64,000 nt of DNA from Ferrovibrio xuzhouensis (GTDB lineage Bacteria > Pseudomonadota > Alphaproteobacteria > Ferrovibrionales > Ferrovibrionaceae). Location of the stretch: assembly GCF_042648965.1 (NCBI RefSeq), contig NZ_JBHRYJ010000002.1:670539-734538 (forward strand). Reading direction: 5' to 3'. Position 1 is the stretch's first letter. Each line of letters begins with the position of its first letter. The position numbers and the translations under genes are program-made. Of this stretch, positions 25,526 to 34,302 are shown one piece after another. The notes beneath the pieces are model-generated. The model was not told the DNA's origin and ran no database searches. It saw only the letters and a program-made list of their open reading frames with translations.

Positions 25526-26611
25526 TCAGGCGACGCGGAAGCGCCGCAGCGTTTCGTCGTCGGGCATGAAACCGATGCCCGGCATGTCGGGAATGGCGAT
25601 GCGGCCGTCGCGCGGCAGCGGAATGTCGCGGCCGGAAAAGGCCTCGGGCTGCACATACATGAATTCGAACAGGCCGATATTGTCGAGATGGGCGGCCAGC
25701 TGCAGCGTCGCCCAGTAGCCGGGGCCGAAATAGGGCGAATGCGGCATCACCGTCTTGCCGGCGGCTCGCGCCAGTGCGGCGACGGCAAGAAATTCGGTCA
25801 CGCCGCCGACCTTGATCACGCTGGGCTGCGGGAAGGCCAGCGCCGGGATCAGCCGGGCGAATTCCATCGCCGTGCAGGCATTCTCGCCGGCCGACAGCGC
25901 GACACCAAAGCGGCCGAGCTCGAACAGGGTGTCGTAGTCTTCCGGCGGGAAGACCGGCTCCTCGACCCAGTAGAGGTCGAGATCGCGCATTTTCGGCAGC
26001 AGGCTTTCCGCCTCGTCGAGGCCCCAGCTGCAGTTCACATCGGTGGTCAGGCGGATGGCGCCGCCAACCGCCTCGCGCGCGGCGGCGATATTTTCGTAAG
26101 CCACCTCGTGCAGTTTCACGTCGCCATAGCCTTCGGCCACCGCGCGCTTTGCCATGATGCCGACCGGCTGCGGCCCGCCATAGCGCACCAGGCTGGCATA
26201 GGCCGGCACATGGTCGCGGCGCCGGCCACCCAGATGGGCGGCAAGGCTCTGGCCGGCCTGCTTGGCGGCAAGATCCCACAGCGCGATATCGAGGCCGGAC
26301 AGGGCAAAGATGGTGATGCCGTAGCGGCCCCAGATATGCAGCTCTTTCTGCAGTTGCCGGCTGAATGCCGGGATGTCCTCGACCGTGCGGCCGACAGCGA
26401 GCGGCGCCACCATGTCGGTGACTGCGGCCCGCACCGCGGACGCACAGCTATAGGCGAAGGCCTCGCCCCAGCCGACCAGGCCGTCGTTGGTCTCGACCCG
26501 CACCAGCAGGGTGTCGAACTCGGTCCAGCCGCGCCGTTTGGCGCGCGGGCCGTCGTAGAGGTCGCCGAAGGGGATTTTCAGCGTGACGGTATCGACGCCT
26601 TTGATCCGCAT
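25526..26611 (-). CDS. gci: Enolase-superfamily D-galactarolactone cycloisomerase
   Basis: This 361-residue mandelate racemase/muconate lactonising enzyme has the barrel residues in order: YGDVKLHE lysine, metal Asp in TTDVNCSWG, metal Glu in WVEEPVFP, metal Glu in SAGENACT, and a histidine in HSPYFGPG. In Agrobacterium the homologous enzyme opens galactaro-1,4-lactone to 3-deoxy-2-keto-hexarate. Placement between uronate dehydrogenase (2-bp gap) and the galactarolactone isomerase supports that reaction rather than a dehydratase. Confidence 0.83.
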   Translation of the reverse strand: MRIKGVDTVTLKIPFGDLYDGPRAKRRGWTEFDTLLVRVETNDGLVGWGEAFAYSCASAVRAAVTDMVAPLAVGRTVEDIPAFSRQLQKELHIWGRYGITIFALSGLDIALWDLAAKQAGQSLAAHLGGRRRDHVPAYASLVRYGGPQPVGIMAKRAVAEGYGDVKLHEVAYENIAAAREAVGGAIRLTTDVNCSWGLDEAESLLPKMRDLDLYWVEEPVFPPEDYDTLFELGRFGVALSAGENACTAMEFARLIPALAFPQPSVIKVGGVTEFLAVAALARAAGKTVMPHSPYFGPGYWATLQLAAHLDNIGLFEFMYVQPEAFSGRDIPLPRDGRIAIPDMPGIGFMPDDETLRRFRVA

Positions 26612-26613
26612 GG

Positions 26614-27441
26614 TTACAGCCGCTTCTTCAGGGCCTCAAGGTTGTTGTCGAAGTCCTGGCTGCAGAACGGACTGCCGCCCTGGAAATGGTCGCCGACCGG
26701 GTCTTTCGGCAGTGCCCGCTGCGCTTCCAGCGCGGCGGCGGCGAAATCCTCGGACTGGCCGGAAGGCTTGTAGCCGAGCCGGAGCGCATTGGCATTGTCC
26801 CACCAGGCGCGCTTGTTGTCGGACATGCCGTAGACCACCTCGTAGACGAGGTCCGGTTTCTCGAGGCCGATGCGGATCAGCTGCACCAGGTCGTCGGGCT
26901 TCAGCCAGATCGCCAGCCGGCGCTCGTCGATCGGCTGGTCGCCGAAATTGCCGATGCGGATGCTGAGCGTGCCGATGCCGTGCTTGTGGGCGTAAAGCGC
27001 GCCGAGGCCTTCGCCGAACAGCTTACTGAGGCCGTAGCGGGTATCCGGCTTCGGCACGGCCTCGACGCCGATCTTGTTTGTGCGCGGATGAAAGCCCATG
27101 ACGTGATTGGACGAGGCGAAGACCACCCGCTTGACGCCCCGCTTGCGGGCAGCCTCGAACAGGTTGTAGCAGCCGACGATATTGGCGTTGAGGATGGTCT
27201 CCCACGGTCCTTCGACCGAGAAGCCGCCCAGATGCACGATGCCGTCGACGCCGGCGCAGAGCTTCTCGATCGCCGCGGCATCGGCAAGATCGGCCGGGAT
27301 GAAGGTCTCGTCGGCCTGCAGGCCGGCCGGCGACTGCAGGTCGCTGAGCAGCAGATCCGGATAGATCGGCTTCAGCAGCCGACGCAGCCGGGTGCCGACG
27401 CCGCCGCTGGCTCCGGTGAGCAGGATTTTTTTCATTGTCAT
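26614..27441 (-). CDS. udh: Uronate dehydrogenase
   Basis: A 275-residue NAD-dependent SDR (extended epimerase-like) protein with GASGGVGTRL cofactor loop, ASSNHVMGFH and the YGLSK catalytic Tyr-Lys pair, matching uronate dehydrogenases. It oxidises D-galacturonate or D-glucuronate to the aldaro-lactone. Start ATG 27441 (MTMKK) has GGGAGG 5 bases upstream and is preferred over the in-frame ATG at 27435. It lies 41 bp after the dehydratase gene and 2 bp before the cycloisomerase gene, the middle of a four-gene catabolic operon. Confidence 0.9.
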   Translation of the reverse strand: MTMKKILLTGASGGVGTRLRRLLKPIYPDLLLSDLQSPAGLQADETFIPADLADAAAIEKLCAGVDGIVHLGGFSVEGPWETILNANIVGCYNLFEAARKRGVKRVVFASSNHVMGFHPRTNKIGVEAVPKPDTRYGLSKLFGEGLGALYAHKHGIGTLSIRIGNFGDQPIDERRLAIWLKPDDLVQLIRIGLEKPDLVYEVVYGMSDNKRAWWDNANALRLGYKPSGQSEDFAAAALEAQRALPKDPVGDHFQGGSPFCSQDFDNNLEALKKRL

Positions 27442-27482
27442 TGTTTCCTCCCTGGGGCGGCTGGCCCGAAGTGACTGGCGGG

Positions 27483-28394
27483 CTATTGCGGTCCCAGCTT
27501 GTCGATCAGCTCTTTCAGCATGGCATGCTCCTCGTCGCTGCAATCGACCAGCGGAGTGCGGACCGGGCCGCCGTCCTGGCCGACCAGCCGCGCGCCGGCC
27601 TTGATGATGCTGATCGCATAGCCCGGCCGCCGGTTGCGGATTTTCGAATAGGGCATGAAGAAGGCGTCGAGGATCCCGGTCGCGGCCGCCTCGTCATTGG
27701 CGGCAATGGCACGATAGAAATCCATCGCCGTCTTCGGGATGAAGTTGAACACCGCCGAGGAATAGACCGGCACGCCCATCGCCTTGTAGGGCGCGGCGAA
27801 GAATTCCGCCGTCGGCAGACCGCCCAGATAGGCAAAGCGGTCGCCCATGCGGCGGCGCACCGCCACCATCAGCTCGAGATCGCCGATGCCGTCCTTGAAG
27901 CCGATCAGATTCGGGCATTGTGCGGCGAGCTTTTGCAGCGCATCCGGCCCAAGGCGGCAGACGCCGCGGTTATAGACGATGACGCCGATCTTCACGGCGG
28001 CACAGATCGCCGCGACATGGCGGCTGATGCCCTCCGCATCGGCCTCGACCAGGTAATGCGGCATCACCAGCAGGCCGGCGGCGCCGAGCCGTTCGGCCTC
28101 GCGGGCATAGGCGATGGCCTGCCGGGTGCCGTAGCCGGTGCCGGCGATGATCGGCACCTTGCCCTTGCAGGTCTCGACCGCGGTGCGGATCACGTCGCTG
28201 TATTCATCGGGCGCCAGTGAAAAGAATTCCCCGGTGCCGCCGGCCGCGAACAGCGCCGTCGCGCCGTAGGGCATCAGCCATTCGAGACGGCGGCGATAGC
28301 CCTTCGGCTCGAAATTCCCCTGGGCGTCGAAATCGGTGATCGGGAAGGACAACAGGCCGGACGAGATCGCGGCCTTGAGGGCATTCGGTTCCAT
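27483..28394 (-). CDS. kdgD: 5-dehydro-4-deoxyglucarate dehydratase
   Basis: A 303-residue class I aldolase-fold protein of the DapA superfamily. The Schiff-base lysine is in LIGFKDGIGD, the supporting tyrosine in VIVYNRG, and the GGTGEFFSLAPDEY loop is typical of KdgD. It dehydrates and decarboxylates keto-deoxy-hexarate to alpha-ketoglutarate semialdehyde. It is the first enzyme gene after the GntR regulator on the same strand. The product can be oxidised by a gabD-like dehydrogenase such as that at 37869. Confidence 0.92.
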   Translation of the reverse strand: MEPNALKAAISSGLLSFPITDFDAQGNFEPKGYRRRLEWLMPYGATALFAAGGTGEFFSLAPDEYSDVIRTAVETCKGKVPIIAGTGYGTRQAIAYAREAERLGAAGLLVMPHYLVEADAEGISRHVAAICAAVKIGVIVYNRGVCRLGPDALQKLAAQCPNLIGFKDGIGDLELMVAVRRRMGDRFAYLGGLPTAEFFAAPYKAMGVPVYSSAVFNFIPKTAMDFYRAIAANDEAAATGILDAFFMPYSKIRNRRPGYAISIIKAGARLVGQDGGPVRTPLVDCSDEEHAMLKELIDKLGPQ

Positions 28395-28419
28395 TCTTTC
28401 CTCTGCCTTTTTGTATTTT

Positions 28420-29145
28420 TCAGTGCGCGCCCGGCGTGTCGATGGCGGCGCGGCGCAGGCGTTCCCGGCTGTTGCCCAGATGCATCCGCATGGCGGTGCG
28501 GGCGGCGCCGGCATCCTGGCGCTGGATGGCGGCATAGATGTCTTCGTGCTCCTGGTTGACCCGGCGCAGATAGGCCGGCTTGTCGTCGGTGATGCTGCGG
28601 AAGCTCTGCACCCGGGCGCGCGGGATCAGCAGCGACCCCAGATAGGCGAACAGGTGGGTGAAGTGCGGATTGCCGGTGGCCTCGGCGATGGTGCGGTGGA
28701 AATCGAGGTCGGGCGCCACGGCATCCTCGGCTTCCTCGATGGCGAGCGACATGCGGTCGAGCGCCTCGCGCATCGCCTGCAGCTGGGCTGGGCTGCGGCG
28801 CTCGGCGGCCAGCGCGGCCGCCTCGGCCTCCAGCGCGGCGCGCAGTTCGAGGACGTTGATGACTTCCTTCAGGACGTCGAGGCTGGCCTCGTCGATGCGG
28901 AAGGGGCGGCGGCGGATATCGGCCGCTACAAAGGCGCCGACACCCTGCCGGGTCACCACCAGCCCTTCGGCGCGCAGGGCGGCCACCGCCTCGCGGACCA
29001 CGGTGCGGCTGACTCCGGTGGCGGCGACCATTTCCTGTTCGGTGGGCAGTTTGCTGCCCGGCGCCAGTTTGCCGCTGAGGATTTCCCCCGACAGACGTTC
29101 CACCAGTTCCGCCGCTAGGTTGCGGTTGGCGGCGATGGGGGCCAT
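28420..29145 (-). CDS. GntR-family (FadR/FCD) regulator of uronate genes
   Basis: A 241-residue FadR-subfamily protein: winged helix with LPTEQEMVAATGVSRTVVRE (about residues 34-53) and an all-helical FCD effector domain with the metal-site pattern DLDFHRTIAEATGN. It precedes kdgD by 25 bp and diverges from the TRAP genes, so it probably controls both import and catabolism of hexuronates. ATG 29145 was chosen because the alternative at 29211 lies inside a palindromic operator candidate, but the ribosome site is weak for both. Confidence 0.87.
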   Translation of the reverse strand: MAPIAANRNLAAELVERLSGEILSGKLAPGSKLPTEQEMVAATGVSRTVVREAVAALRAEGLVVTRQGVGAFVAADIRRRPFRIDEASLDVLKEVINVLELRAALEAEAAALAAERRSPAQLQAMREALDRMSLAIEEAEDAVAPDLDFHRTIAEATGNPHFTHLFAYLGSLLIPRARVQSFRSITDDKPAYLRRVNQEHEDIYAAIQRQDAGAARTAMRMHLGNSRERLRRAAIDTPGAH

Positions 29146-29197
29146 CGAAAAGGGCTTGTCTTTCGTTTCGGACAAGATTAGCGTCTCATATGTCTGG

Positions 29198-29219
29198 TTA
29201 TCATATGACATGATGATAA
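29198..29219. promoter_or_regulatory. Inverted repeat, candidate GntR operator
   Basis: TTATCAT-N8-ATGATAA is a 22-bp inverted repeat in the divergent space between the GntR gene and the TRAP binding-protein gene. CATATG also occurs twice nearby (29187-29192 and 29202-29207). The AT-rich patch stands out from its surroundings. Confidence 0.55.
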
Positions 29220-29318
29220 GCCGGATGCCGGTAGGGGTCAAGCAAGGCGACAGCCGCACCCACCGGCAACACAGGGATTGGAAACGCCGGCCGATAACGG
29301 CCTGCAGGAGGAAACCGA

Positions 29319-30323
29319 ATGAACAGACGTGAGGTGCTTCGCCTCAGCGGTGCCGGCCTGGTGGCCGGCTCGATGGGCGTGACGCTGCTGAGCAGCCGTT
29401 CGGCGCTGGCCGCCGACTTCCGCTCGTCCGATACGCATCCGCCGGATTATCCGACGGTGAAGGCCGTCGAGGAGATGGGCCGCCTGATGAAGGAACGCTC
29501 GGGCGGCAAGATGTCGCTGCAGGTGTTCCATTCCGCCCAGCTTGGCGAGGAAAAGGACACCATCGAGCAGACCAAGATCGGCGCCCTGCAGTTCAACCGC
29601 GTCAACATGGCGCCGTTCAACGGCATCGTGCCGGAATCCGCGGTGCCGGCGCTGCCCTTCGTGTTTCGCTCTACCCAGCACATGCGCACGGTGATGGACG
29701 GCAAGATCGGTGACGACATCCTGGCGGCCTTCGAGCCGCACGGCTTCATCGGCCTGTGCTTCTATGACAGCGGCGCCCGCAGCTTCTACAACCGGGTGCG
29801 GCCGATCCATACGCCGGCTGACATGAAGGGCATGAAGATCCGCGTCATCCAGTCGGATATCTTCGTTGCCCTGGTGCAGGCACTGGGCGCCAATGCCACG
29901 CCGATGCCCTATGGCGAGGTCTACACGGCCCTGAAGACCGGCGTGATCGACGGCGCCGAGAATAACTGGCCGTCCTACGAATCCTCGCATCATTACGAGG
30001 TCGCCAAATACTATTCCCTCGACGAACATTCGCTGTCGCCGGAAGTCTTCGTGATGTCGAAGGTGGCCTGGGACAAGCTGGACGCCAAGGAGAAGGAAAT
30101 TGTCCGGTCGTCGGCGAAGGACTCCGTGCCATTCATGCGCAAGCTGTGGGACGAGCGCGAGAAGAAGTCGGAAGCGATCGTGCGCGCCGCCGGCTGCGAG
30201 ATACTCCCGAAGCTCGACAAGAAGCCGTTCCAGGATGCAATGAAACCGGTCTACGACCGCTTCGTCACCAGCGACAAGATGAAGTCTCTGGTCAAGCGCA
30301 TCCAGGATGCGCCTGACGCCTGA
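29319..30323 (+). CDS. TRAP transporter DctP-family solute-binding protein
   Basis: This 334-residue periplasmic protein has an RR-containing signal (MNRREVLRLSGAG, cleavage after ALA near residue 31) that could be Tat-dependent. The mature DctP fold has the MKIRVIQSD arginine that contacts substrate carboxylates and the GVIDGAENNWPSY segment. Position opposite the GntR regulator and uronate catabolic operon makes a hexuronate the likely ligand, as for several studied DctP proteins. GGAGGAAA precedes the ATG. A strong terminator-like hairpin separates it from the permease genes. Confidence 0.92.
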   Translation: MNRREVLRLSGAGLVAGSMGVTLLSSRSALAADFRSSDTHPPDYPTVKAVEEMGRLMKERSGGKMSLQVFHSAQLGEEKDTIEQTKIGALQFNRVNMAPFNGIVPESAVPALPFVFRSTQHMRTVMDGKIGDDILAAFEPHGFIGLCFYDSGARSFYNRVRPIHTPADMKGMKIRVIQSDIFVALVQALGANATPMPYGEVYTALKTGVIDGAENNWPSYESSHHYEVAKYYSLDEHSLSPEVFVMSKVAWDKLDAKEKEIVRSSAKDSVPFMRKLWDEREKKSEAIVRAAGCEILPKLDKKPFQDAMKPVYDRFVTSDKMKSLVKRIQDAPDA

Positions 30324-30330
30324 GCAATCC

Positions 30331-30360
30331 GGCCGGCGGAACAGCCCGCCGGCCGTTTTT
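30331..30360 (+). terminator. Intra-operon terminator after the TRAP binding-protein gene
   Basis: GGCCGGCGG (30331-30339) pairs perfectly with CCGCCGGCC (30346-30354) and is followed by GTTTTT. It lies 8 bases after the binding-protein stop and before dctQ. Partial termination here would give more binding protein than permease, the ratio such importers usually need. Confidence 0.8.
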
Positions 30361-30401
30361 CCTGCAGTCCCGTAACTTCCGGTCACAGCCTCCCCGGTAC
30401 C

Positions 30402-30914
30402 ATGTTCAGATCCTATACCCGCCTGTGCCGTCTGCTCGGCAATCTCTTTCTGTCGGTCAGTGCACTGTTCCTGCTGATCATGTCGCTGACCGTCGGCTGG
30501 CAGGTCTGGGGGCGCTATGTCCTCAACGAGACGCCGATCTCCGCCGAGCCGCTGTCGCTGATCTTCATGCTGTATCTCTGCCTGCTCGGCGCCGCCGTCG
30601 GCGTGCGTGAGGGCTATCACATGGGCATGCTGGTAGTGCTTGAACTGCTGCCGCCGCTCGGCCGCCGCATCTGCGAGACGCTCAGCCTGATCCTGGTCGG
30701 CGGCTTCGCGCTGGGCATGATCTGGTATGGCGGCCATCTCGCCATCGTCACCGCCCACGACAACATTCCATCGGTCGACCTGCCGCAGGGGGTGTTCTAC
30801 GCCGCCTTGCCGCTGTCGGGCGCCGCCATTGTCCTGTTCGTCATCGAGCGCCTGATTGCCGCGGCGCTTGGCTACACGGTCGAAAAGGACGCTTACCGGG
30901 ATCATACCGCCTGA
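30402..30914 (+). CDS. TRAP transporter small permease (DctQ)
   Basis: A 170-residue inner-membrane protein with four predicted hydrophobic segments and the DctQ pattern around WGRYVLNETPISAEPL. It forms the small subunit of the uronate TRAP importer. Its stop overlaps the start of the large permease by one base (TGATG at 30912-30916), so translation is coupled. It is separated from the binding-protein gene by a 78-bp gap containing a terminator-like hairpin. Confidence 0.92.
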   Translation: MFRSYTRLCRLLGNLFLSVSALFLLIMSLTVGWQVWGRYVLNETPISAEPLSLIFMLYLCLLGAAVGVREGYHMGMLVVLELLPPLGRRICETLSLILVGGFALGMIWYGGHLAIVTAHDNIPSVDLPQGVFYAALPLSGAAIVLFVIERLIAAALGYTVEKDAYRDHTA

Positions 30915-32197
30915 TGTCTGTCATTCTTCTCTTCGGTCTGATGATCGTGCTGCTGGCCATCGGTGTGCCGGTCGCCTTCTCCATGGGCCTCGCCGCCTTC
31001 GCCACCATCCTCTATGACGGCCTGCCGGCGGATGTGGTGTTCCAGCGCATCGCGTCTGGCATGAACATCTATTCGCTGCTGGCGATCCCCTTCTTCATCT
31101 ATGCCGGCGAACTGATGCTTTACGGCGGGATCGCCGAACGGCTGATCAATTTCGCCATGACCCTGGTCGGCCGTTTCCGCGGCGGTCTTGCCCAGGTCAA
31201 TATCCTGTCGTCGACCTTGTTCGGCGGCATATCGGGCTCGGCCGTCGCCGATGCCTCCGCACTCGGCTCGGTGCTGATCCCCAGCATGACCAAGCGCGGC
31301 TATGACACCCATTACGCAGTGAATGTCACCACCAGCGCGGCGCTGATCGGCATCATGATCCCGCCGAGCCACAACATGATCATCTATTCGCTGGCCGCCG
31401 GCGGCGGCGTCTCGGTGATTGCGCTGTTTACCGCCGGCATCATCCCGGGCCTGCTGATGTCCGGCCTGCTGATGCTGGTCGCCGGCATCACCGCCGTGCG
31501 CCGCAACTATCCGCGCGAAGCCTTTCCCGGCTGGGCCGCGGTCGGTGCCGCCTTCCTCGGCGCCATTCCCGGCCTCGGGCTTGCCATCATCATCCTGGTC
31601 GGCGTCCGTTTCGGCGTCTTCACGGTGACGGAATCGGCGGCGGTCGGCGCACTCTATGCGCTGTTCATCACCGCCTTCGTCTATCGCAGCCTCGGCTGGA
31701 GCGGCTTCCGCCGCGCCACCATGAACGCCGTGCGCACCACGTCGATGGTGATGCTGGTGATCGGCACCGGCAATTCGATCGGCTGGCTGCTGGCGCTGCA
31801 TCAGCTGCCGCTGCAGGTGGTGCATCTGCTGCATTCGCTGACCAGCGAGCCCTGGCTGATCCTGCTGATCATCAATGTCGCGCTGCTGTTGCTGGGCTGC
31901 GTGATGGACATGGCGCCGCTGATCCTGATCTGCACGCCGATCTTCCTGCCGGTGGTCAAGTCGCTGGGCATGGACCCGGTGCATTTCGGCATGCTGATGA
32001 TGATCAATCTCGGCCTCGGCCTGCTGACACCGCCGGTGGGGGCCGTGCTGTTCGTCGGCTGCGCCATCGGACGAATCAGTATCGAGGAGGCGATGAAGAG
32101 CGTGATGCCCTTCTATCTGGCGCTCTTCGCCTGCCTGATGCTGATCACCTATATCCCCGGCCTGTCGCTCTGGCTGCCGTCTTTCTTCGGCAACTGA
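30914..32197 (+). CDS. TRAP transporter large permease (DctM)
   Basis: A 427-residue integral membrane protein of the DctM family with many hydrophobic segments and family motifs such as FGGISGSAVADASALGSV and MIPPSHNMIIYS. It is the ion-coupled channel of the TRAP importer. It starts within the dctQ stop (one-base overlap). The operon appears to end before the Cds1-like gene at 32292; no clear terminator was seen in the 94-bp gap. Confidence 0.93.
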   Translation: MSVILLFGLMIVLLAIGVPVAFSMGLAAFATILYDGLPADVVFQRIASGMNIYSLLAIPFFIYAGELMLYGGIAERLINFAMTLVGRFRGGLAQVNILSSTLFGGISGSAVADASALGSVLIPSMTKRGYDTHYAVNVTTSAALIGIMIPPSHNMIIYSLAAGGGVSVIALFTAGIIPGLLMSGLLMLVAGITAVRRNYPREAFPGWAAVGAAFLGAIPGLGLAIIILVGVRFGVFTVTESAAVGALYALFITAFVYRSLGWSGFRRATMNAVRTTSMVMLVIGTGNSIGWLLALHQLPLQVVHLLHSLTSEPWLILLIINVALLLLGCVMDMAPLILICTPIFLPVVKSLGMDPVHFGMLMMINLGLGLLTPPVGAVLFVGCAIGRISIEEAMKSVMPFYLALFACLMLITYIPGLSLWLPSFFGN

Positions 32198-32291
32198 CGG
32201 CCTGGCCATTCGGTCCCGGCCGGGCCTTGGCGGGAGCGGCCCGGGTGAGGTATCCCTGTAGACCACAGTCCGGTTCTGTAGGAATCCCGCC

Positions 32292-33356
32292 ATGTCCCGT
32301 GCCTGGGTCAGCGACGCGCTGCGTCGCATCGAAGCCGATTTCAACCGCTCGGCCGATACCCATCTGCTGCGCCTCGAATTGCCCGCCTTTCCGGGGCTGA
32401 TCCTGTATTTCAAGGATGAATCGAGCCATCCGACCGGCAGCCTGAAGCACCGGCTGGCCCGCTCGCTGTTCCTCTACGGCCTCAGCAACGGCTGGATCGG
32501 GCCCGAGACCACCATCGTCGAGGCTTCCTCGGGCTCCACGGCCGTCTCGGAGGCCTATTTCGCCCGGCTGATCGGTCTGCCGTTTGTCGCCGTGATGCCG
32601 CACAGCACCTCGGCCGAGAAGATCGCCCAGATCGAATTCTACGGCGGCCGCTGCCATCTCGTTGAGGCCGCCGCCCATGTTTATGCCGAGGCCGAGCGGC
32701 TCGCCGGCGAATGCGGCGGCCATTACATGGACCAGTTCACCTATGCCGAGCGGGCGACCGACTGGCGCGGCAACAACAACATCGCCGAATCGATCCTGCA
32801 GCAGATGGCGCTGGAAGAGCATCCGGTGCCGCGCTGGATCGTCGTCGGCGCCGGTACCGGCGGTACCTCGGCGACCATCGGCCGTTACCTGCGCTACCGC
32901 GATTTCGCCACCGGACTCTGCGTCACCGATGTCGAGAATTCGGTATTCTTCGATTACTGGCGCCTGCGCGATCCGTCGCTGGTCTGCGAACGGCCCTCGC
33001 GTATCGAGGGGATCGGCCGGCCGCGCGTCGAGGCCTCGTTCCAGCCCGATGTGGTCGACCGCATGATCCGGGTGCCTGACGCCGCCTCGCTGGCCGCCAT
33101 GCGCATCGTCTCCGGCCTGCTCGGCCGCCGGGTCGGGGCATCGACCGGCACACATTTCGCCGGCGTCCTGCAACTGCTCTGCGAGATGAAGGCTGCCGGC
33201 GAGACCGGCAGCATCGTCACCCTGCTGTGTGACAGCGGCGAGCGCTATGCCGGCAGCTGCTATCGCGACGACTGGCTGGCTGGGCAGGGCATCGACATCG
33301 CGCCCGAGCTTGCACGGCTGCAAGCGGTGCTCGGGACCGGCATCTGGCGGGACTGA
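32292..33356 (+). CDS. PLP-dependent cysteine synthase-like enzyme (Cds1 type)
   Basis: The 354-residue fold-type II PLP enzyme has the lysine motif HPTGSLKHRLARS, the phosphate-anchoring loop GAGTGGT and the ASSGSTAVSEA substrate loop. It matches the Cds1-like branch of the cysteine synthase family, in which the mycobacterial member degrades L-cysteine to H2S, pyruvate and ammonia. A biosynthetic role cannot be excluded. It stands alone in the plus direction, 52 bp before pirin. Confidence 0.82.
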   Translation: MSRAWVSDALRRIEADFNRSADTHLLRLELPAFPGLILYFKDESSHPTGSLKHRLARSLFLYGLSNGWIGPETTIVEASSGSTAVSEAYFARLIGLPFVAVMPHSTSAEKIAQIEFYGGRCHLVEAAAHVYAEAERLAGECGGHYMDQFTYAERATDWRGNNNIAESILQQMALEEHPVPRWIVVGAGTGGTSATIGRYLRYRDFATGLCVTDVENSVFFDYWRLRDPSLVCERPSRIEGIGRPRVEASFQPDVVDRMIRVPDAASLAAMRIVSGLLGRRVGASTGTHFAGVLQLLCEMKAAGETGSIVTLLCDSGERYAGSCYRDDWLAGQGIDIAPELARLQAVLGTGIWRD

Positions 33357-33408
33357 CAGGCTTGGGTGGCGGGCCGAAGCGGGCTAATCTGCGGCCCGGA
33401 GGTATCCC

Positions 33409-34299
33409 ATGTCAGACATCGCCCAGCCCGAATCCGTCGACCTTGTCATTGCCCCGCGTACCCGCGATCTCGGCGACGGCTTCATGGTTCGCCGCATCCT
33501 GCCTTATGCCAAGCGGCGCCATGTCGGGCCCTTCGTCTTCTTCGACCACATGGGCCCGGTACAGTTCGAGAAGGGGCAGGGCCTCGACGTGCGGCCGCAT
33601 CCGCATATCGGACTGGCCACCGTCACCTACCTGTTCGAGGGCGAGATCATCCATCGTGACAGTCTCGGCGTGATCCAGCCGATCCGGCCGGGCGACGTCA
33701 ACTGGATGGTGGCCGGCCGCGGCATCGTCCATTCCGAGCGCACCCGCGATGCCCTGCGGGCTGAGGGCACCAGGTTGCATGGCATCCAGTCCTGGCTGGC
33801 GCTGCCGCAGGATCGCCAGGAAATCGATCCGAGCTTCCGCCACCACGGCGAACGCAGCCTGCCGGAAGTGGAAAAGCCCGGCGTGCGCATGCGGCTGATC
33901 GCCGGCAAGGCCTTTGGTGCCGCCTCGCCGGCCGAGACCTTTGCCCCGATGTTCTACCTCGACGCCGAGGCGAGTGCCGGTGCGGCCATTCCGCTGCCCG
34001 ATGACTACGAGGAGCGCGCCGTCTATGTCGCCATCGGCGAGATCACGCTGGATGGCATGCTCTGTGAATCCGGCACCATGGTGGTGCTGAAGCCCGGGGC
34101 GAAGCCGGAAATCGCCACACGACACGGCGCGCGGGTGATGCTGCTGGGCGGCGCGCCGCTCGATGGCGCGCGGCATCTGTGGTGGAATTTTGTCGCGTCC
34201 TCGCCCGAGCGCATCGAGCAGGCCAAGGCCGACTGGAAGGAAGGCCGGTTCCCGGCGGTGCCGGGCGAGAGCGAATTCATCCCGCTGCCCGAGGGCTAG
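33409..34299 (+). CDS. Pirin-family protein
   Basis: A 296-residue bicupin with the pirin metal-binding pattern RPHPHIGLATVTYLFEG and the following GDVNWMVAGRGIVHSE segment. Bacterial pirins act as iron enzymes (quercetinase-like) or modulators; none is specified here. GGAGG precedes the ATG. The PPK2 gene starts 3 bp after its stop, so the two are probably cotranscribed. Confidence 0.93.
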   Translation: MSDIAQPESVDLVIAPRTRDLGDGFMVRRILPYAKRRHVGPFVFFDHMGPVQFEKGQGLDVRPHPHIGLATVTYLFEGEIIHRDSLGVIQPIRPGDVNWMVAGRGIVHSERTRDALRAEGTRLHGIQSWLALPQDRQEIDPSFRHHGERSLPEVEKPGVRMRLIAGKAFGAASPAETFAPMFYLDAEASAGAAIPLPDDYEERAVYVAIGEITLDGMLCESGTMVVLKPGAKPEIATRHGARVMLLGGAPLDGARHLWWNFVASSPERIEQAKADWKEGRFPAVPGESEFIPLPEG

Positions 34300-34302
34300 G
34301 CG

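Noticed and set aside
24494..26773. Long plus-strand frame opposite the uronate genes
   Set aside because: Covers the lactone isomerase and cycloisomerase in antisense; the minus-strand proteins carry complete catalytic motifs.
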